Shown in pieces: positions 37,886 to 48,023 of a stretch of DNA of 64,000 nucleotides (positions are counted from its first letter, which is position 1; each line of letters begins with the position of its first letter). The notes below the pieces were generated by a model that did not search any database, was not told where the DNA came from, and saw only the letters and a list, made by a program, of their open reading frames with translations. The DNA lies in assembly GCF_000377665.1 (NCBI RefSeq), contig NZ_KB898646.1, positions 372,001 to 436,000 on the forward strand. The letters are read 5' to 3'. Source of the DNA: Vreelandella zhanjiangensis DSM 21076. Lineage in GTDB: Bacteria > Pseudomonadota > Gammaproteobacteria > Pseudomonadales > Halomonadaceae. The translations under genes were made by a program, and so were the position numbers.

Positions 37886-38800
37886 CTAATCGCGAAAGCG
37901 GCGGGTTAAATCGCTATAGGCATCTATGCGGCGATCACGCAGGTAGGGCCAGATGCGTCGGGTGTTTTCACAGCGTGCCATATCGATAGTGACGACCAGC
38001 TGCTCGGCCTCTTCACCTGCATGGGCAAGCAGCTCGCCCTGAGGCCCACAGATAAAGCTTCCACCCCAGAACTGAATGCCGTCACCGACGCCCGAATGGT
38101 CGGCCTCAAAGCCAATGCGGTTGGCGACGATTACCGGCAAGCCATTGGCGACACCGTGAGAACGCTGAATCAGCGTCCAGGCATCTTTCTGACGTGTCTG
38201 CTCGGCGATATCATCGTTGGGGTCCCAGCCAATGGCCGTGGGGTAAAGCAGCAGGTCGGCACCCGCCAAGGCCATCAGGCGTGCGGCTTCCGGATACCAT
38301 TGATCCCAGCATACCAATACGCCTAAACGGCCAAGCGATGTATCAATCGGGGTAAACCCCTCTGCACGGCTCGCGTTATGATCACCGGGGGTGAAATAAA
38401 ACTTTTCATAAAAGCCCGGATCATCGGGAATATGCATTTTACGATACTGACCCACGCGGCCCTTGGCGCGGTCATACACCACGGCGGTGTTGTGATAAAG
38501 CCCAGGCGCACGTCGTTCAAACAGTGAACCCACCAGTACGATATCCAGCTCGCGGGCTAACGCTTCCAGGCGCTGGCCGGTCGGCCCATCCAGCGGCTCG
38601 GCCAAATCAAACAACGCCGGGTCTTCAAACTGGCAAAAGTAGTGGGTGGCATGCAGCTCCTGAAGCATGACCAGCTGTGCGCCGCGCTTTACTGCATCCC
38701 GAATGCCCGCTTCGCTGGCGTCAAGGCTCTGCGCTTTATCGGGCCAGGCAGGCTGCTGAACTATTCCAACCGTTAGGTCAGTTGTCGGCTTTATGGACAT
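37886..38800 (-). CDS. aguB: N-carbamoylputrescine amidase
   Basis: Nitrilase-superfamily amidase releasing putrescine, CO2 and ammonia from N-carbamoylputrescine. 304 residues. The Glu-Lys-Cys triad is visible at Glu48 (LQELH), Lys121 (YRKMHIPDD) and Cys164 (VCWDQWYPE); the PDDPGFYEKFYFTPGD stretch is typical of AguB. AAGGAG precedes the ATG at 38800. It lies 9 bases after aguA, so both enzymes are made together. Confidence 0.94.
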   Translation of the reverse strand: MSIKPTTDLTVGIVQQPAWPDKAQSLDASEAGIRDAVKRGAQLVMLQELHATHYFCQFEDPALFDLAEPLDGPTGQRLEALARELDIVLVGSLFERRAPGLYHNTAVVYDRAKGRVGQYRKMHIPDDPGFYEKFYFTPGDHNASRAEGFTPIDTSLGRLGVLVCWDQWYPEAARLMALAGADLLLYPTAIGWDPNDDIAEQTRQKDAWTLIQRSHGVANGLPVIVANRIGFEADHSGVGDGIQFWGGSFICGPQGELLAHAGEEAEQLVVTIDMARCENTRRIWPYLRDRRIDAYSDLTRRFRD

Positions 38801-38809
38801 CGTAGCTCC

Positions 38810-39865
38810 TTACTGGTTGGAAGAGGCCGCTGTCAGCGTACCTTTGGGTAGCTGCATGGTTAAGCAGTGCAGGCTGCCATGCTGACGAATAACGCTTGAG
38901 CACTCAATGGGGATCAGCGCATGGTCTGGAAACGCATCGGCCAGCGCATTAAGTGCCAAAGTATCTGCTGGATCACCATAGGTGGGTACCAGCACCGCGT
39001 CGTTAATAATCAGAAAGTTGGCATAAGTGGCCGGCAGCCGGTGGCCGTCTTCAGGATCAAAGCATGCCTGTGGCCAAGGCAGTGGAACAAGCCGGTATGC
39101 TTCGCCGTTACGCTGCCGAAATGCTTTTAACTCCTGCTCCATGGCCTGTAGCGCGGCATAATGCGAGTCTTGTGGATCATCGCAGCGAACATAGGCAATC
39201 GTCGTAGGGTTGCAAAAACGCGCCAATGTATCAACGTGGCTATCCGTATCGTCACCTTCGAGGTGGCCGTTGGTTAACCACAGCACGCGGTCGACGCCAA
39301 AGTCGTCAGCCAGCAGCGCTTCAACGTCCTGGCGGGTCAAGTGCGGGTTACGGTTAGGGTTGAGTAAGCAGGCCTCAGTGGTTAAAAGCGTGCCTTCGCC
39401 ATCGGTTTCAATCGCGCCACCTTCCAGCACCATATCGCGTGAAGCAATCGGGCACGCCCAAACGCCAGCATTCGCTAGTGCCTGTGTCAGCTGGTTATCA
39501 TTGCTGGCCGGAAATTTGCCGCCCCAACCGGTGAAGGTGTAGTCCAGCATTACTGGCTGGCCTTCGTCATCAACCACGCTGATCGGGCCGTGATCGCGTG
39601 CCCAGGTATCATCCGTGGGCGCCACTACCAGCAATAGCTTGTGAGCCGGCACGCCGTAGGCATCGAATGTTGTCCGCACCCGTGCGCACGTTGCCTCATC
39701 CGGCATGCTGATAACCACCTGCTGATAGCGAACGGTTGCCAGTACAATACGTTCAAGCGTTGCTTCAATGCGCGATAGCAGCGACTCCCAATCGCCATCA
39801 GGGCGTGGCCAGGTGAGCTGTAAACCGTCTTGTGGATGCCATTCAGGCAGCAGGCGATAAGTCAT
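38810..39865 (-). CDS. aguA: Agmatine deiminase
   Basis: Hydrolyses agmatine to N-carbamoylputrescine, the step before AguB. ATG at 39865 gives 351 residues beginning MTYRLLPEWHPQDG, the usual N-terminus; longer frames start in non-conserved sequence. Guanidino-modifying-enzyme residues include WARDHGPI near 86-93, the GHLEGDDTDSHVD region near 207-219 and the catalytic Cys334 in SLHCLTMQLP. The ribosome site is weak. Confidence 0.94.
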   Translation of the reverse strand: MTYRLLPEWHPQDGLQLTWPRPDGDWESLLSRIEATLERIVLATVRYQQVVISMPDEATCARVRTTFDAYGVPAHKLLLVVAPTDDTWARDHGPISVVDDEGQPVMLDYTFTGWGGKFPASNDNQLTQALANAGVWACPIASRDMVLEGGAIETDGEGTLLTTEACLLNPNRNPHLTRQDVEALLADDFGVDRVLWLTNGHLEGDDTDSHVDTLARFCNPTTIAYVRCDDPQDSHYAALQAMEQELKAFRQRNGEAYRLVPLPWPQACFDPEDGHRLPATYANFLIINDAVLVPTYGDPADTLALNALADAFPDHALIPIECSSVIRQHGSLHCLTMQLPKGTLTAASSNQ

Positions 39866-40090
39866 GTTAGCCAACGTCGCAGAGCCTCTTGGTAAGATCT
39901 TTTGATAAACACAAACGCTCGCCGATTGCGCCAGCGTAAATGGGCGCAATGTAGGGGGTCGCGGGGGAACTTGCAAGCCCTACGTGGTTTAAGGGAACGG
40001 GCCTGTATTCTGTCGCTCTAATGGCCGTTTGCACATGCAGTATTGCTAAAAAAACCGTACCATGAGCGCTTATTAATAAGGAATGACGCC

Positions 40091-41332
40091 ATGCTTGATC
40101 GTTTGCCTTTCCTGGTGGGGCTGCGCTACGTGCGCGCCAAACGCCGGAATCACTTTATTTCATTTATTTCATTAACATCGATGCTGGGGCTCATGCTGGG
40201 GGTGGCGGTGCTCATCCTGGTGTTATCGGTCATGAACGGTTTCGACCACGAACTACGCACGCGCATTTTAGGAATGGTGCCGCATACGAAAATCGAGGCA
40301 ACCCAAGGGATGGTCGAGTGGGAAGCGCTGGCCGACGAGCTGATCCAGCGCGAGCGCGTCATTGGTGCAGCACCTTATGTTGAGCAGCAGGGTATGTTTT
40401 CTGCCGCTGGCCGTAACCAGGGGGCAATGGTCAACGGTATTAACCCTGATTGGGAAGACCAGGTATCCATTATTGGTCAGCATATGCGTCAAGGTGCGCT
40501 TGCCGACCTGGTGCCGGGTGAGTGGAATGTGGTGCTTGGCTCAATGCTGGCACGCCAGTTGGGCGTTGGCGTCGGCGATCGTGTAACGCTGCTGGTGCCT
40601 GAAGCATCCATTACACCGGCAGGTGTTTTCCCGCGTTTAAAACGCTTTACCGTTAGCGGTATTTTCAGCGTTGGCGCTGATCTTGATGCCAATCTTGCCT
40701 ACGCCAATATTGAAGATATGCAGACGCTGGCCCGTCTGGGCGATGCGGTAGGTGGCTTGCGCCTGGAGCTTAACGATCTATTTATTGCCGGCAGTGAAAC
40801 CCAGGCCATCGTTAATGATTTAGGGCCGGGCTACCGCGGTACTGACTGGACGTCCTCGCATGGCAACCTTTTCCAGGCCATTCAAATGGAAAAGCGCATG
40901 ATTGCGCTGTTGTTAACCGTCATCGTGGCTGTCGCAGCTTTTAATATCGTGTCTACCCTGGTCATGGTGGTCACCGACAAGCGTGCGGATATCGCGATTT
41001 TGCGCACCATTGGCGCAACGCCGCGCTCTATCATGGGTATTTTCATCGTTCAAGGATTGGCCATTGGCCTGATGGGGATTGCCATTGGCGTGGCCGTGGG
41101 CATTTTGCTGGCGCTGACGATCTCGGATCTGATCGGTTGGTTTGAAGCGGCCTTTGGTATTCAGTTCCTGGATGCAGGCGTTTACTTTATTAGCGACTTG
41201 CCATCTCAACTGCAGTGGGACGACGTTCGCAACATTGTATTGGCGGCCTTCGGTCTAACGTTCCTGTCCACGCTGTATCCCGCTTGGCGCGCTGCTCGTG
41301 TTCAACCGGCGGATGTTCTGCGCTATGAATAA
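40091..41332 (+). CDS. lolC: Lipoprotein-releasing ABC transporter permease (LolC/LolE/LolF family)
   Basis: Inner-membrane permease that extracts lipoproteins for delivery to LolA. The ATG at 40091, with AAGGAATGA upstream, gives 413 residues: four transmembrane helices (about 27-50, 270-295, 320-345, 375-400) and a periplasmic domain between the first two, the MacB/FtsX-type layout. N-terminal LPFLVGLRYVRAKRRNHFISFISL is typical of LolC/E. It overlaps no gene and is followed by lolD after 10 bases. No second permease lies next to lolD. Confidence 0.93.
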   Translation: MLDRLPFLVGLRYVRAKRRNHFISFISLTSMLGLMLGVAVLILVLSVMNGFDHELRTRILGMVPHTKIEATQGMVEWEALADELIQRERVIGAAPYVEQQGMFSAAGRNQGAMVNGINPDWEDQVSIIGQHMRQGALADLVPGEWNVVLGSMLARQLGVGVGDRVTLLVPEASITPAGVFPRLKRFTVSGIFSVGADLDANLAYANIEDMQTLARLGDAVGGLRLELNDLFIAGSETQAIVNDLGPGYRGTDWTSSHGNLFQAIQMEKRMIALLLTVIVAVAAFNIVSTLVMVVTDKRADIAILRTIGATPRSIMGIFIVQGLAIGLMGIAIGVAVGILLALTISDLIGWFEAAFGIQFLDAGVYFISDLPSQLQWDDVRNIVLAAFGLTFLSTLYPAWRAARVQPADVLRYE

Positions 41333-41342
41333 GGATGCTTGC

Positions 41343-42104
41343 ATGTCTACTACTACGCCGTTAACTGCCGCGTCGTCTACCGCTACGCAAGGCTCAGTGG
41401 CGGAGGCTCAGGAGCCGCCCATTATGCTGAATTGCAATAATTTAACACGGGTTTATAGCGAAGGTCCGCAAGACTTAACCGTGCTTGATAAGCTTGAGCT
41501 ATCCGTGCGTGCCGGTGAGCGTGTGGCGATCGTGGGCAGTTCAGGATCGGGAAAAACGACGCTGCTTAACCTGCTGGGCGGGCTGGATCGACCTAGCGAT
41601 GGCCAAGTAGTGATCGCGGGCGAACCGCTTTCTACATTAAATGAGGCGGCCTTAGGGAAGTTTCGCAATCGCTATATCGGCTTTGTCTACCAGTTTCACC
41701 ATCTGCTGGCGGAGTTTACCGCGGTTGAAAATGCAGCATTGCCGCTGATTATTCGCGGTCAATCAAAGAAAACCGCTGAAAAACGTGCAATGCAGATTCT
41801 TGAGCGAGTCGGGATGAAAGCGCGGGCCGACCATAAGCCGGGCGAGCTTTCTGGCGGTGAGCGTCAGCGTGTGGCAATTGCCCGCGCGCTGGTGACTGAT
41901 CCAAGCCTTGTGCTGATGGACGAGCCGACGGGGAATCTGGATCAGACGACCGCCGCGACCATTTTGGCCTTGATGGATGAGTTGGCTAAAGAGAGCGCCT
42001 GCGCCTTCGTTATCGTGACCCACGATGTGGGCCTGGCGGCGCATCAGGATAGGGTACTTAAACTGGATGCAGGCAAGCTTATCGAGCAGCCACGCACGCC
42101 TTAA
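41343..42104 (+). CDS. lolD: Lipoprotein-releasing ABC transporter ATPase LolD
   Basis: ATPase of the Lol exporter. ATG at 41343 after AAGGATGC; 253 residues with a 25-residue Ser/Thr/Ala-rich N-terminal extension. Walker A GSSGSGKTT at 65-73, Q-loop in YQFHHLLAEFTA near 119-130, signature LSGGERQR near 166-173, Walker B LVLMDEPTGNLD near 187-198, and H-loop THD near 224. The FHHLL Q-loop is a LolD hallmark. Confidence 0.95.
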   Translation: MSTTTPLTAASSTATQGSVAEAQEPPIMLNCNNLTRVYSEGPQDLTVLDKLELSVRAGERVAIVGSSGSGKTTLLNLLGGLDRPSDGQVVIAGEPLSTLNEAALGKFRNRYIGFVYQFHHLLAEFTAVENAALPLIIRGQSKKTAEKRAMQILERVGMKARADHKPGELSGGERQRVAIARALVTDPSLVLMDEPTGNLDQTTAATILALMDELAKESACAFVIVTHDVGLAAHQDRVLKLDAGKLIEQPRTP

Positions 42105-42652
42105 TCATCGAACTCAGATTCGACCCGCGCCCGACGCCGCTGCCTGTTTTGGCGGCGGCGTTTCCAATTATGAGACACGTGCCAGCGCCAGATAAGGCGA
42201 ATGCCGACATTGGCCACCAGCGCCAAAACAATGGCCGTAACAAGTGATCCGACCACCAATGGGGGCAAAATATCGTGCATCTGTTCAGCAATCCAGCGCG
42301 TTGAAATGCGCGTTGGCGCCTCGCGTACCGGCTCGCCGAGAATAAAGGTGCCCAGCCGATAGTTGCAGTAAAAAATAAGCGGCATGGTGAGGGGGTTGGT
42401 GACCCAGACAAGACTTACCGACAGCGCCAGGTTACAGCGGCTAAGTCGTGCACCGATCGCCGCGACCACCATTTGAAAAGGAATGGGCAGCATGGCGCAA
42501 AACAAGCCGACGCTAAACGCATTGGCAACGCTTCGACGAGTTAAAAGCCACAACCCCGGGTCAGCAATCAGCGGCGCCATAAAGCGTAGAGATCGCTGCT
42601 GCCGTAACATATCGGGTTTAGGCATATAGCGCTGCAGGAAACGGCGCGGCAT
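42101..42652 (-). CDS. DUF2062 membrane protein
   Basis: 183-residue protein of the DUF2062 family, function unknown. Hydrophobic segments lie at about 44-66, 75-100 and 133-155. The region SVANAFSVGLFCAMLPIPFQM (about 41-61) and the VTNPLTMPLIFY stretch (about 84-95) are typical of the family. It is convergent with lolD (4-base overlap of ends) and divergent from comEC. Confidence 0.85.
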   Translation of the reverse strand: MPRRFLQRYMPKPDMLRQQRSLRFMAPLIADPGLWLLTRRSVANAFSVGLFCAMLPIPFQMVVAAIGARLSRCNLALSVSLVWVTNPLTMPLIFYCNYRLGTFILGEPVREAPTRISTRWIAEQMHDILPPLVVGSLVTAIVLALVANVGIRLIWRWHVSHNWKRRRQNRQRRRARVESEFDD

Positions 42653-42748
42653 GTCAGGTACTCTTGCCTATTAGTGCACCCATTATCCATATAGCGTAGT
42701 GCTTAGGCTATGCCGAGTGTGTGAAGTTCTTATGCCAAGGAGAGTCGT

Positions 42749-45015
42749 ATGCCGTTGGGCGTTGCGATACCAGCTGCATTGGCGGCCCTGTCAGGCGCTA
42801 TTATTGCTGGGTTAAGCGGCATGACAGGGCTTATTAATCCTTTAGTAGGCGTTGGGTTGCTGGCTGCGTTGTTGTTAATGGTCTGGCGGCCTCAGGCGAC
42901 GATATGGGTGTTGATCGGTGGTTGGGTTTTTGTAGGCATTCATCAGGAGTGGGCCAGCCGACTGCCGGCTGGGCTCAATGGTGAAGATGTCGTTGTGGAT
43001 GCCGCGTTGCTTAGCGTCACCGCATCTGGTGGCTCCCAGCGGCTGCTGCTAAGCGTTAAGGCGTGTGACGCGCCCAGTAATGCGCCTTCTTGCCGTGCGC
43101 TCCAAAAAGTACGTGTTACGGCGTATGGCGATAGTGTCTATCAAACCGGAGAGCAGTGGCGCATGACGCTGCGCCTGCGTCCTCCCAGTGGTTTTGCTAA
43201 TCCTGATGTCTTTGATTTTGAGCAGTGGCTATGGCGAGAGGGCATTCACGCAACGGGGTATGTGCGCCAGGAGCCAGCAGCGGTAAAGCTGGCTGATGCC
43301 GGCTTTTCTGTACGCCGAATAGCGCTAGATATATTGGATAACCAGCCTCTGAGCGAACGGACGCGTCGTTGGCTGGCCGCCTTGACGCTCGGTGAGGGCG
43401 AGCGGTTAACCCAGGATGACTGGGCGCTACTCAACGCCACGGGCACTACCCACTTAGTGGTGATTTCAGGTTTGCACGTTGGTTTGGTGGCCGGGTTTGC
43501 GCTACTCCTGGCGAGAATGGCGTCACGGTTAATGACTCCCACTAACTGGCGGATGCGCGTTTGGCCGTGGTGGGCAGCGGCGGTGGTTACCATTGGGTAT
43601 GCGTCATTGGCAGGCTTGGCACCCCCAGCGATGCGGGCCATGGTGATGGCGCTGGTGGGCCTCTGGGTGTTGAGTGGACGGCATGCGCCGGGCGTTTGGC
43701 AGGCTTGGTGGCTGGCGCTTGGGTTGGTTGTTGTGATCGATCCGCTGTCATTATGGCGCCCTGGGCTCTGGCTTTCATTTCTGGCCGTTGGCTGGCTGAT
43801 TATTATCTGGCAGGGACGCTCGCGCCCGCAGGGTATTAAAGGCTGGTGCTGGGCACTGCTGCGCTCACAGTTATTGCTGGCTCCGCTAATGGCGGCTGCC
43901 GTGCTTATTGCATTTGAACGTATCGCGCCGGCGTCGCCACTTATCAATTTAATCGCCGTGCCCTGGGTCAGTTCTGTGATGGTGCCTTTGGCGCTGTTGG
44001 GTTGGATATTCTCGCCGTTACCTTTACTTGGCACAGGCGTGTGGTGGCTGTTTGAGCAGGCGCTGGGCGTTTTTACGCTTTGCTCACCCAGGTAGTGCAA
44101 CTATGGCCGCTGTGGGAGCCTGACCAGGCACTCATCTATCCTTTAAGCGGTGTGCTTTTATGGCTGGCGCTATGCTGGGGGCTGCCGAGTGTGCCTCTCT
44201 GGTTAAGAGGTGGGGCGGTACTACTCACGGTGTTGCTTCCCTGGTGGTCGCCTCAGGAGCCCATACCCAAAGGTAAGCTACGTGTGACTGTGCATGATGT
44301 GGGCCAAGGCCAGCTAATTGAGCTGCATAGCCAGCAGTACCGTCTGCTTTACGATACGGGCCCGCGTTTTCAGGCAGGCTTTATGCCGTTACAAACGCTT
44401 TGGTCGCCTAACCAGCATTTTGATCAAGTGATCGTAAGCCATGCCGATATCGACCATGCCGGGGGTATTGGAGCGTTGCTTGCAGACCACAGCGTGGCGC
44501 ACTGGCAAGCACCAGTAGGTGAATCATTACCGGTAACGACCACCGCCTGCGGGCGAGGGCAAGCATGGCAGCGTGATGGCATAACCTATCGCTTTTTATG
44601 GCCACCCGCCGGGTCTAATACTTACTCCGCCAATGATCGCTCATGCGTGCTGGAAGTTAGCGTAGGCGAAAAGCGGCTGTTAATTACTGGGGATGTCAGT
44701 CGCGATATCGAGCGGCGTTTTCTGCTCGATGTTGATTTGCCCGTCAGCGTATTGGTGGCCGGACATCACGGTAGCCGCACCAGTTCCGGCGTTCAGTTTG
44801 TTCAGCATATCGCGCCCGATCACGCTATTTTTAGTGCTGGACGTAACAACCCTTTCCAGCATCCAGTGGATGATGTGGTACGGCGTTTTCGAAAACAAGG
44901 CAGCTGTCTGTGGAATACGGGGCACGATGGTGCGCTGCGCTTTTGGCTGCAAAAAGACTATCCAGTGATTATCACGCCCATGCGCCCGCAACCGGATAGC
45001 GCTAAGCGGTGTTGA
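42749..45015 (+). pseudogene. comEC: comEC/rec2, frameshifted into two frames
   Basis: ComEC is the inner-membrane channel for DNA uptake. The first frame (42749-44095, 448 codons) carries the N-terminal DUF4131-like region and the competence domain with TTHLVVISGLHVGL near 233-246 and many helices. It stops at TAG 44093-44095, while the -1 frame (44080-45015) continues without a break into the last helices and the metallo-beta-lactamase domain (VHDVGQGQ, SHADIDHAGG, GHHGSRTS). The switch falls at a T5 run, 44070-44074: one added T would restore about 755 residues. It may be a real mutation, a variable homopolymer or a sequencing error. Upstream it is divergent from DUF2062; downstream is msbA. 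Confidence 0.85.
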
Positions 45016-45038
45016 TGCGTCTCGCCATAAGGTAGAAT
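45012..45038 (+). promoter_or_regulatory. Weak candidate msbA promoter
   Basis: TTGATG (45012-45017), a short 15-base spacer and TAGAAT (45033-45038), 33 bases before the msbA GTG. The spacer is below the usual range. Confidence 0.28.
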
Positions 45039-45071
45039 TCAGCGCATTGCACACTATTGCCAGGAGCGCGT

Positions 45072-46808
45072 GTGACTGATTCAGGTTGGGTTCTCTATAA
45101 ACGGCTGCTGAGCTATGTAAAAACGCATTGGCGAGCCTTTGCTTTAGCGGTCGTCGGGTTTGTGGTTTATGCCGCATCCAGTACGGCGCTTGCGGAAATG
45201 ATGAAACGCCTCATTGACGGTATTCAAAATCCGGATGCGGCTTTTCGGCTTTTTTTGCCGCTGTTTGTTGTTTTAATGTTTGCCGCGCGCGGGGTGGGTA
45301 CTTTTTTGAGTACCTATTACATGGCGTATGTAGGACGCTATGTGATTCACACGCTGCGCTGCGACGTATTTGCTCACTTGCTGCATCTGCCAGGGCGCTT
45401 TTTTGATCAGCACTCAAGCGGTCATCTCGTTTCCCGAGTGACGTATCATGTCGAGCAGGTGGCTGGGGCGGCAACCAATGCCGTTACCGTTATTCTGCGC
45501 GAAGGTCTGTTTGTCGTCGGGTTGATTGGCTATCTGTTCTGGACGAACTGGATGCTGACGCTGCTGTTTTTAGGCGTTACGCCAGTCATCGCCGCGGTCG
45601 TAAGCTATGTCAGCAAACGCTTTCGGAGTATCTCCAAGCGAATTCAAAGCTCGATGGGCGATGTCACGCATGTTGCTTCAGAAGGCTTGTCGGGCTATCG
45701 GGTTGTGCGCACCCACGGCGCGGAAGATTACGAAAAGCAGCGTTTCAAAAGCGTAAGCGAAGAAAACCGCAAGCAGAGCATGAAAGAGGCCAAGACCCGA
45801 GCGATAAGCTCTCCTGTCATTCTGATGCTGGTCGCCATTTCCATGGCGCTGCTGGTGTGGTTGGCCATGTCACCGGCATTAATGGCCGATATGACTCCAG
45901 GTGAATTTGTGGCATTTATTACGGCCGCTGCCCTGATGATCAAGCCAGTGCGTCAGCTCACCGAAATTAATAGCGATATTCAAAAGGGGATTGCCGCGGC
46001 CTCTGAACTGTTTGGGCTGATGGATTTGGCGCCCGAACAGGATACCGGCACACGCATACCTGGGCGTTTGCGCGGTGAAGTGGCCCTGGAGAACGTTAGC
46101 TTTCGCTATGCAGACGAGCAGCCGGGCGTGCTTCACGATATCAATTTACACGTCGCGCCCGGCGAACTGGTGGCGATCGTTGGCCGCTCGGGCAGCGGTA
46201 AATCAACACTGGTCAGTCTATTGCCGCGTTTTTATCGCCTCAATGAAGGGCGCATTCTAATTGACGGCGTGAATATTGATGAGTATGCGTTAGGGCCCCT
46301 GCGCCAGCAGATTGGCCTGGTCTCACAGCAGGTAACGCTGTTTAACGCCACGATTGCCGAAAATATAGCCTATGGCGCGTCGAATCCTGATCGTCAGGCT
46401 ATCGAAGCGGCGGCAAAGGCTGCCTATGCCAGTGAGTATATCGAAAAGCTTCCGCAAGGTTATGAAACCGTGGTGGGGGAAAACGGTGTCATGCTGTCTG
46501 GCGGCCAGCGGCAGCGTCTGGCGATTGCCCGAGCGATCTTTAAAGATAGCCCGATACTGATTTTGGACGAGGCTACTTCGGCACTCGATACCGAGTCAGA
46601 GCGCTATATTCAAAAAGCCCTGGAGCATGTGTGTAAAGGGCGTACCACGCTGGTAATCGCCCATCGGCTATCAACGATTGAGCGCGCTGACCGTATTTTG
46701 GTCATGGATCAGGGGCGGATCATCGAGCAGGGTACTCACCAAGCGCTGCTGGAAGCGGGTGGCGCCTATTCGGCCTTGCATCAACTGCAGTTCCAGGAAG
46801 CGCCATGA
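45072..46808 (+). CDS. msbA: Lipid A export ABC transporter MsbA
   Basis: Flips lipid A-core across the inner membrane. GTG at 45072, with CAGGAG upstream, gives 578 residues (E. coli 582). Six helices in the N-terminal half, then the ATPase: Walker A GRSGSGKST near 374-382, signature LSGGQRQRLA near 476-485, Walker B ILILDEATSALD near 495-506, H-loop AHRLST near 528-533. Overlap with lpxK (ATGA) gives the typical msbA-lpxK pair. Confidence 0.96.
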   Translation: MTDSGWVLYKRLLSYVKTHWRAFALAVVGFVVYAASSTALAEMMKRLIDGIQNPDAAFRLFLPLFVVLMFAARGVGTFLSTYYMAYVGRYVIHTLRCDVFAHLLHLPGRFFDQHSSGHLVSRVTYHVEQVAGAATNAVTVILREGLFVVGLIGYLFWTNWMLTLLFLGVTPVIAAVVSYVSKRFRSISKRIQSSMGDVTHVASEGLSGYRVVRTHGAEDYEKQRFKSVSEENRKQSMKEAKTRAISSPVILMLVAISMALLVWLAMSPALMADMTPGEFVAFITAAALMIKPVRQLTEINSDIQKGIAAASELFGLMDLAPEQDTGTRIPGRLRGEVALENVSFRYADEQPGVLHDINLHVAPGELVAIVGRSGSGKSTLVSLLPRFYRLNEGRILIDGVNIDEYALGPLRQQIGLVSQQVTLFNATIAENIAYGASNPDRQAIEAAAKAAYASEYIEKLPQGYETVVGENGVMLSGGQRQRLAIARAIFKDSPILILDEATSALDTESERYIQKALEHVCKGRTTLVIAHRLSTIERADRILVMDQGRIIEQGTHQALLEAGGAYSALHQLQFQEAP

Positions 46809-47800
46809 CGCTAGCCCAACGCTGGCTTGAAGGGGGCTATCGTAATAGCCCTTGGCTTATCCCGTTACGCCCCTTGGGGGCGCTTTATCGATACATCATG
46901 ATGCGCCGAGAAGCCGCGTATGCCAGTGGGAAAAAGGCCAGCTGGCGAGCGCCGGTACCGGTGATCGTGGTAGGTAATATCACGCTTGGCGGTACGGGAA
47001 AGTCGCCTCTGGTCGCGTGGTTGGGCCGCTGGCTGATGGCACAAGGCTGGTCGCCGGGCATTGTGACCCGCGGCTATGGGGGTAACGCTGAACACTACCC
47101 GCTTCACGTTACCCCGGCTACTGACCCGGCACAAAGCGGTGACGAGCCGGTCATGCTTGCCCAGCAAACCGCGCTGCCTGTGGTTGCAGACCCAAAGCGT
47201 GCCCGCGGCACGCAGGCGCTGGTGGATATCGGCTGCGATATAATTTTAAGCGATGACGGCTTGCAGCACTTGGCGCTTAAGCGCGATATAGAGCTTGTCG
47301 TGATTGACGGCGCACGGGGGCTGGGCAATCAGCGCTGCCTGCCTGCAGGGCCGCTGCGCGAATCACCCCGGCGGTTAGCGCGTGTCGATGGCGTGATCGT
47401 GAATGGTGAAATGCGCCACTCACTGCCAATTGATGCAACTTCAATGCAGTTAATGCCGGTCGCTTGGCGGCGCCTGAAAGATGGTGAGCGTTTTCCGCTA
47501 ACCCCGTTACCCTTTAATCTGCCTGTGTATGGCGTTGCCGGCATTGGCAACCCTGAACGGTTTTTTACCACGCTGCGCGAACTGGGTGTGGAAGGCGAGA
47601 TGCTGGCGCTTGCAGATCACCAGCGCTTTAGTGAGGCTATATTTTCCCCTGCTAAGCAGCGCCCCGTGGTAATGACCGCCAAAGATGCGGTGAAATGTAA
47701 AGAGATTGCCCCGTCCAATAGCTGGGTATTAGAAGTGGAAGCCACGCTTCCGCTAGAATTCGAACACTGGCTGACAGTCAAGCTGTCGGCTTTATCCTGA
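46805..47800 (+). CDS. lpxK: Tetraacyldisaccharide 4'-kinase LpxK
   Basis: Phosphorylates the lipid A disaccharide at 4'. 331 residues. N-terminal membrane-associated helix, then P-loop VGNITLGGTGKSPLV near 56-70; ILSDDGLQHLAL near 147-158 holds the catalytic Asp/His region. Coupled to msbA by a four-base overlap and followed by the trm112-like gene after 13 bases. Confidence 0.96.
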   Translation: MTLAQRWLEGGYRNSPWLIPLRPLGALYRYIMMRREAAYASGKKASWRAPVPVIVVGNITLGGTGKSPLVAWLGRWLMAQGWSPGIVTRGYGGNAEHYPLHVTPATDPAQSGDEPVMLAQQTALPVVADPKRARGTQALVDIGCDIILSDDGLQHLALKRDIELVVIDGARGLGNQRCLPAGPLRESPRRLARVDGVIVNGEMRHSLPIDATSMQLMPVAWRRLKDGERFPLTPLPFNLPVYGVAGIGNPERFFTTLRELGVEGEMLALADHQRFSEAIFSPAKQRPVVMTAKDAVKCKEIAPSNSWVLEVEATLPLEFEHWLTVKLSALS

Positions 47801-47813
47801 AGGGGATGCACGC

Positions 47814-48023
47814 ATGGATAAGGAACTGCTGGCGATGTTGGTCTGCCCATTATGTAACGGCAAGCTAAAATACGACCGCGAGTCGCAAGAGTTGCGTTGT
47901 CATTACGATGGCCTGGCTTATCCGATACAGGAAGGCATTCCCGTGATGCTGCCTGAAGAAGCCCGGGTAATGGATGCAGATGAAAAGCTGCCAACCTCAC
48001 CAGGACGCACGGGAGACCTGTAA
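47814..48023 (+). CDS. ycaR: Trm112/YcaR family small protein
   Basis: Small Trm112-like protein, 69 residues. Cys residues in [11 protein letters not shown] (11 and 14) form one half-site; the matching second pair is reduced to a single Cys in LRCHYDG. In E. coli and Pseudomonas the homologue sits between lpxK and kdsB, as here. AAGGGG precedes the ATG; the stop overlaps the kdsB start. A role as methyltransferase partner is known for eukaryotic Trm112 but is not shown for this family. Confidence 0.92.
   Translation: MDKELLAMLVCPLCNGKLKYDRESQELRCHYDGLAYPIQEGIPVMLPEEARVMDADEKLPTSPGRTGDL

Noticed and set aside
41453..42044. Minus-strand frames within lolD
   Set aside because: Shadows of a conserved ABC ATPase gene; no start signals.
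44060..44095. Programmed -1 frameshift in comEC
   Set aside because: The T5 run in frame GTT TTT ACG does not form a classical X XXY YYZ heptamer and ComEC is not known to need recoding; mutation or base-call error is simpler.
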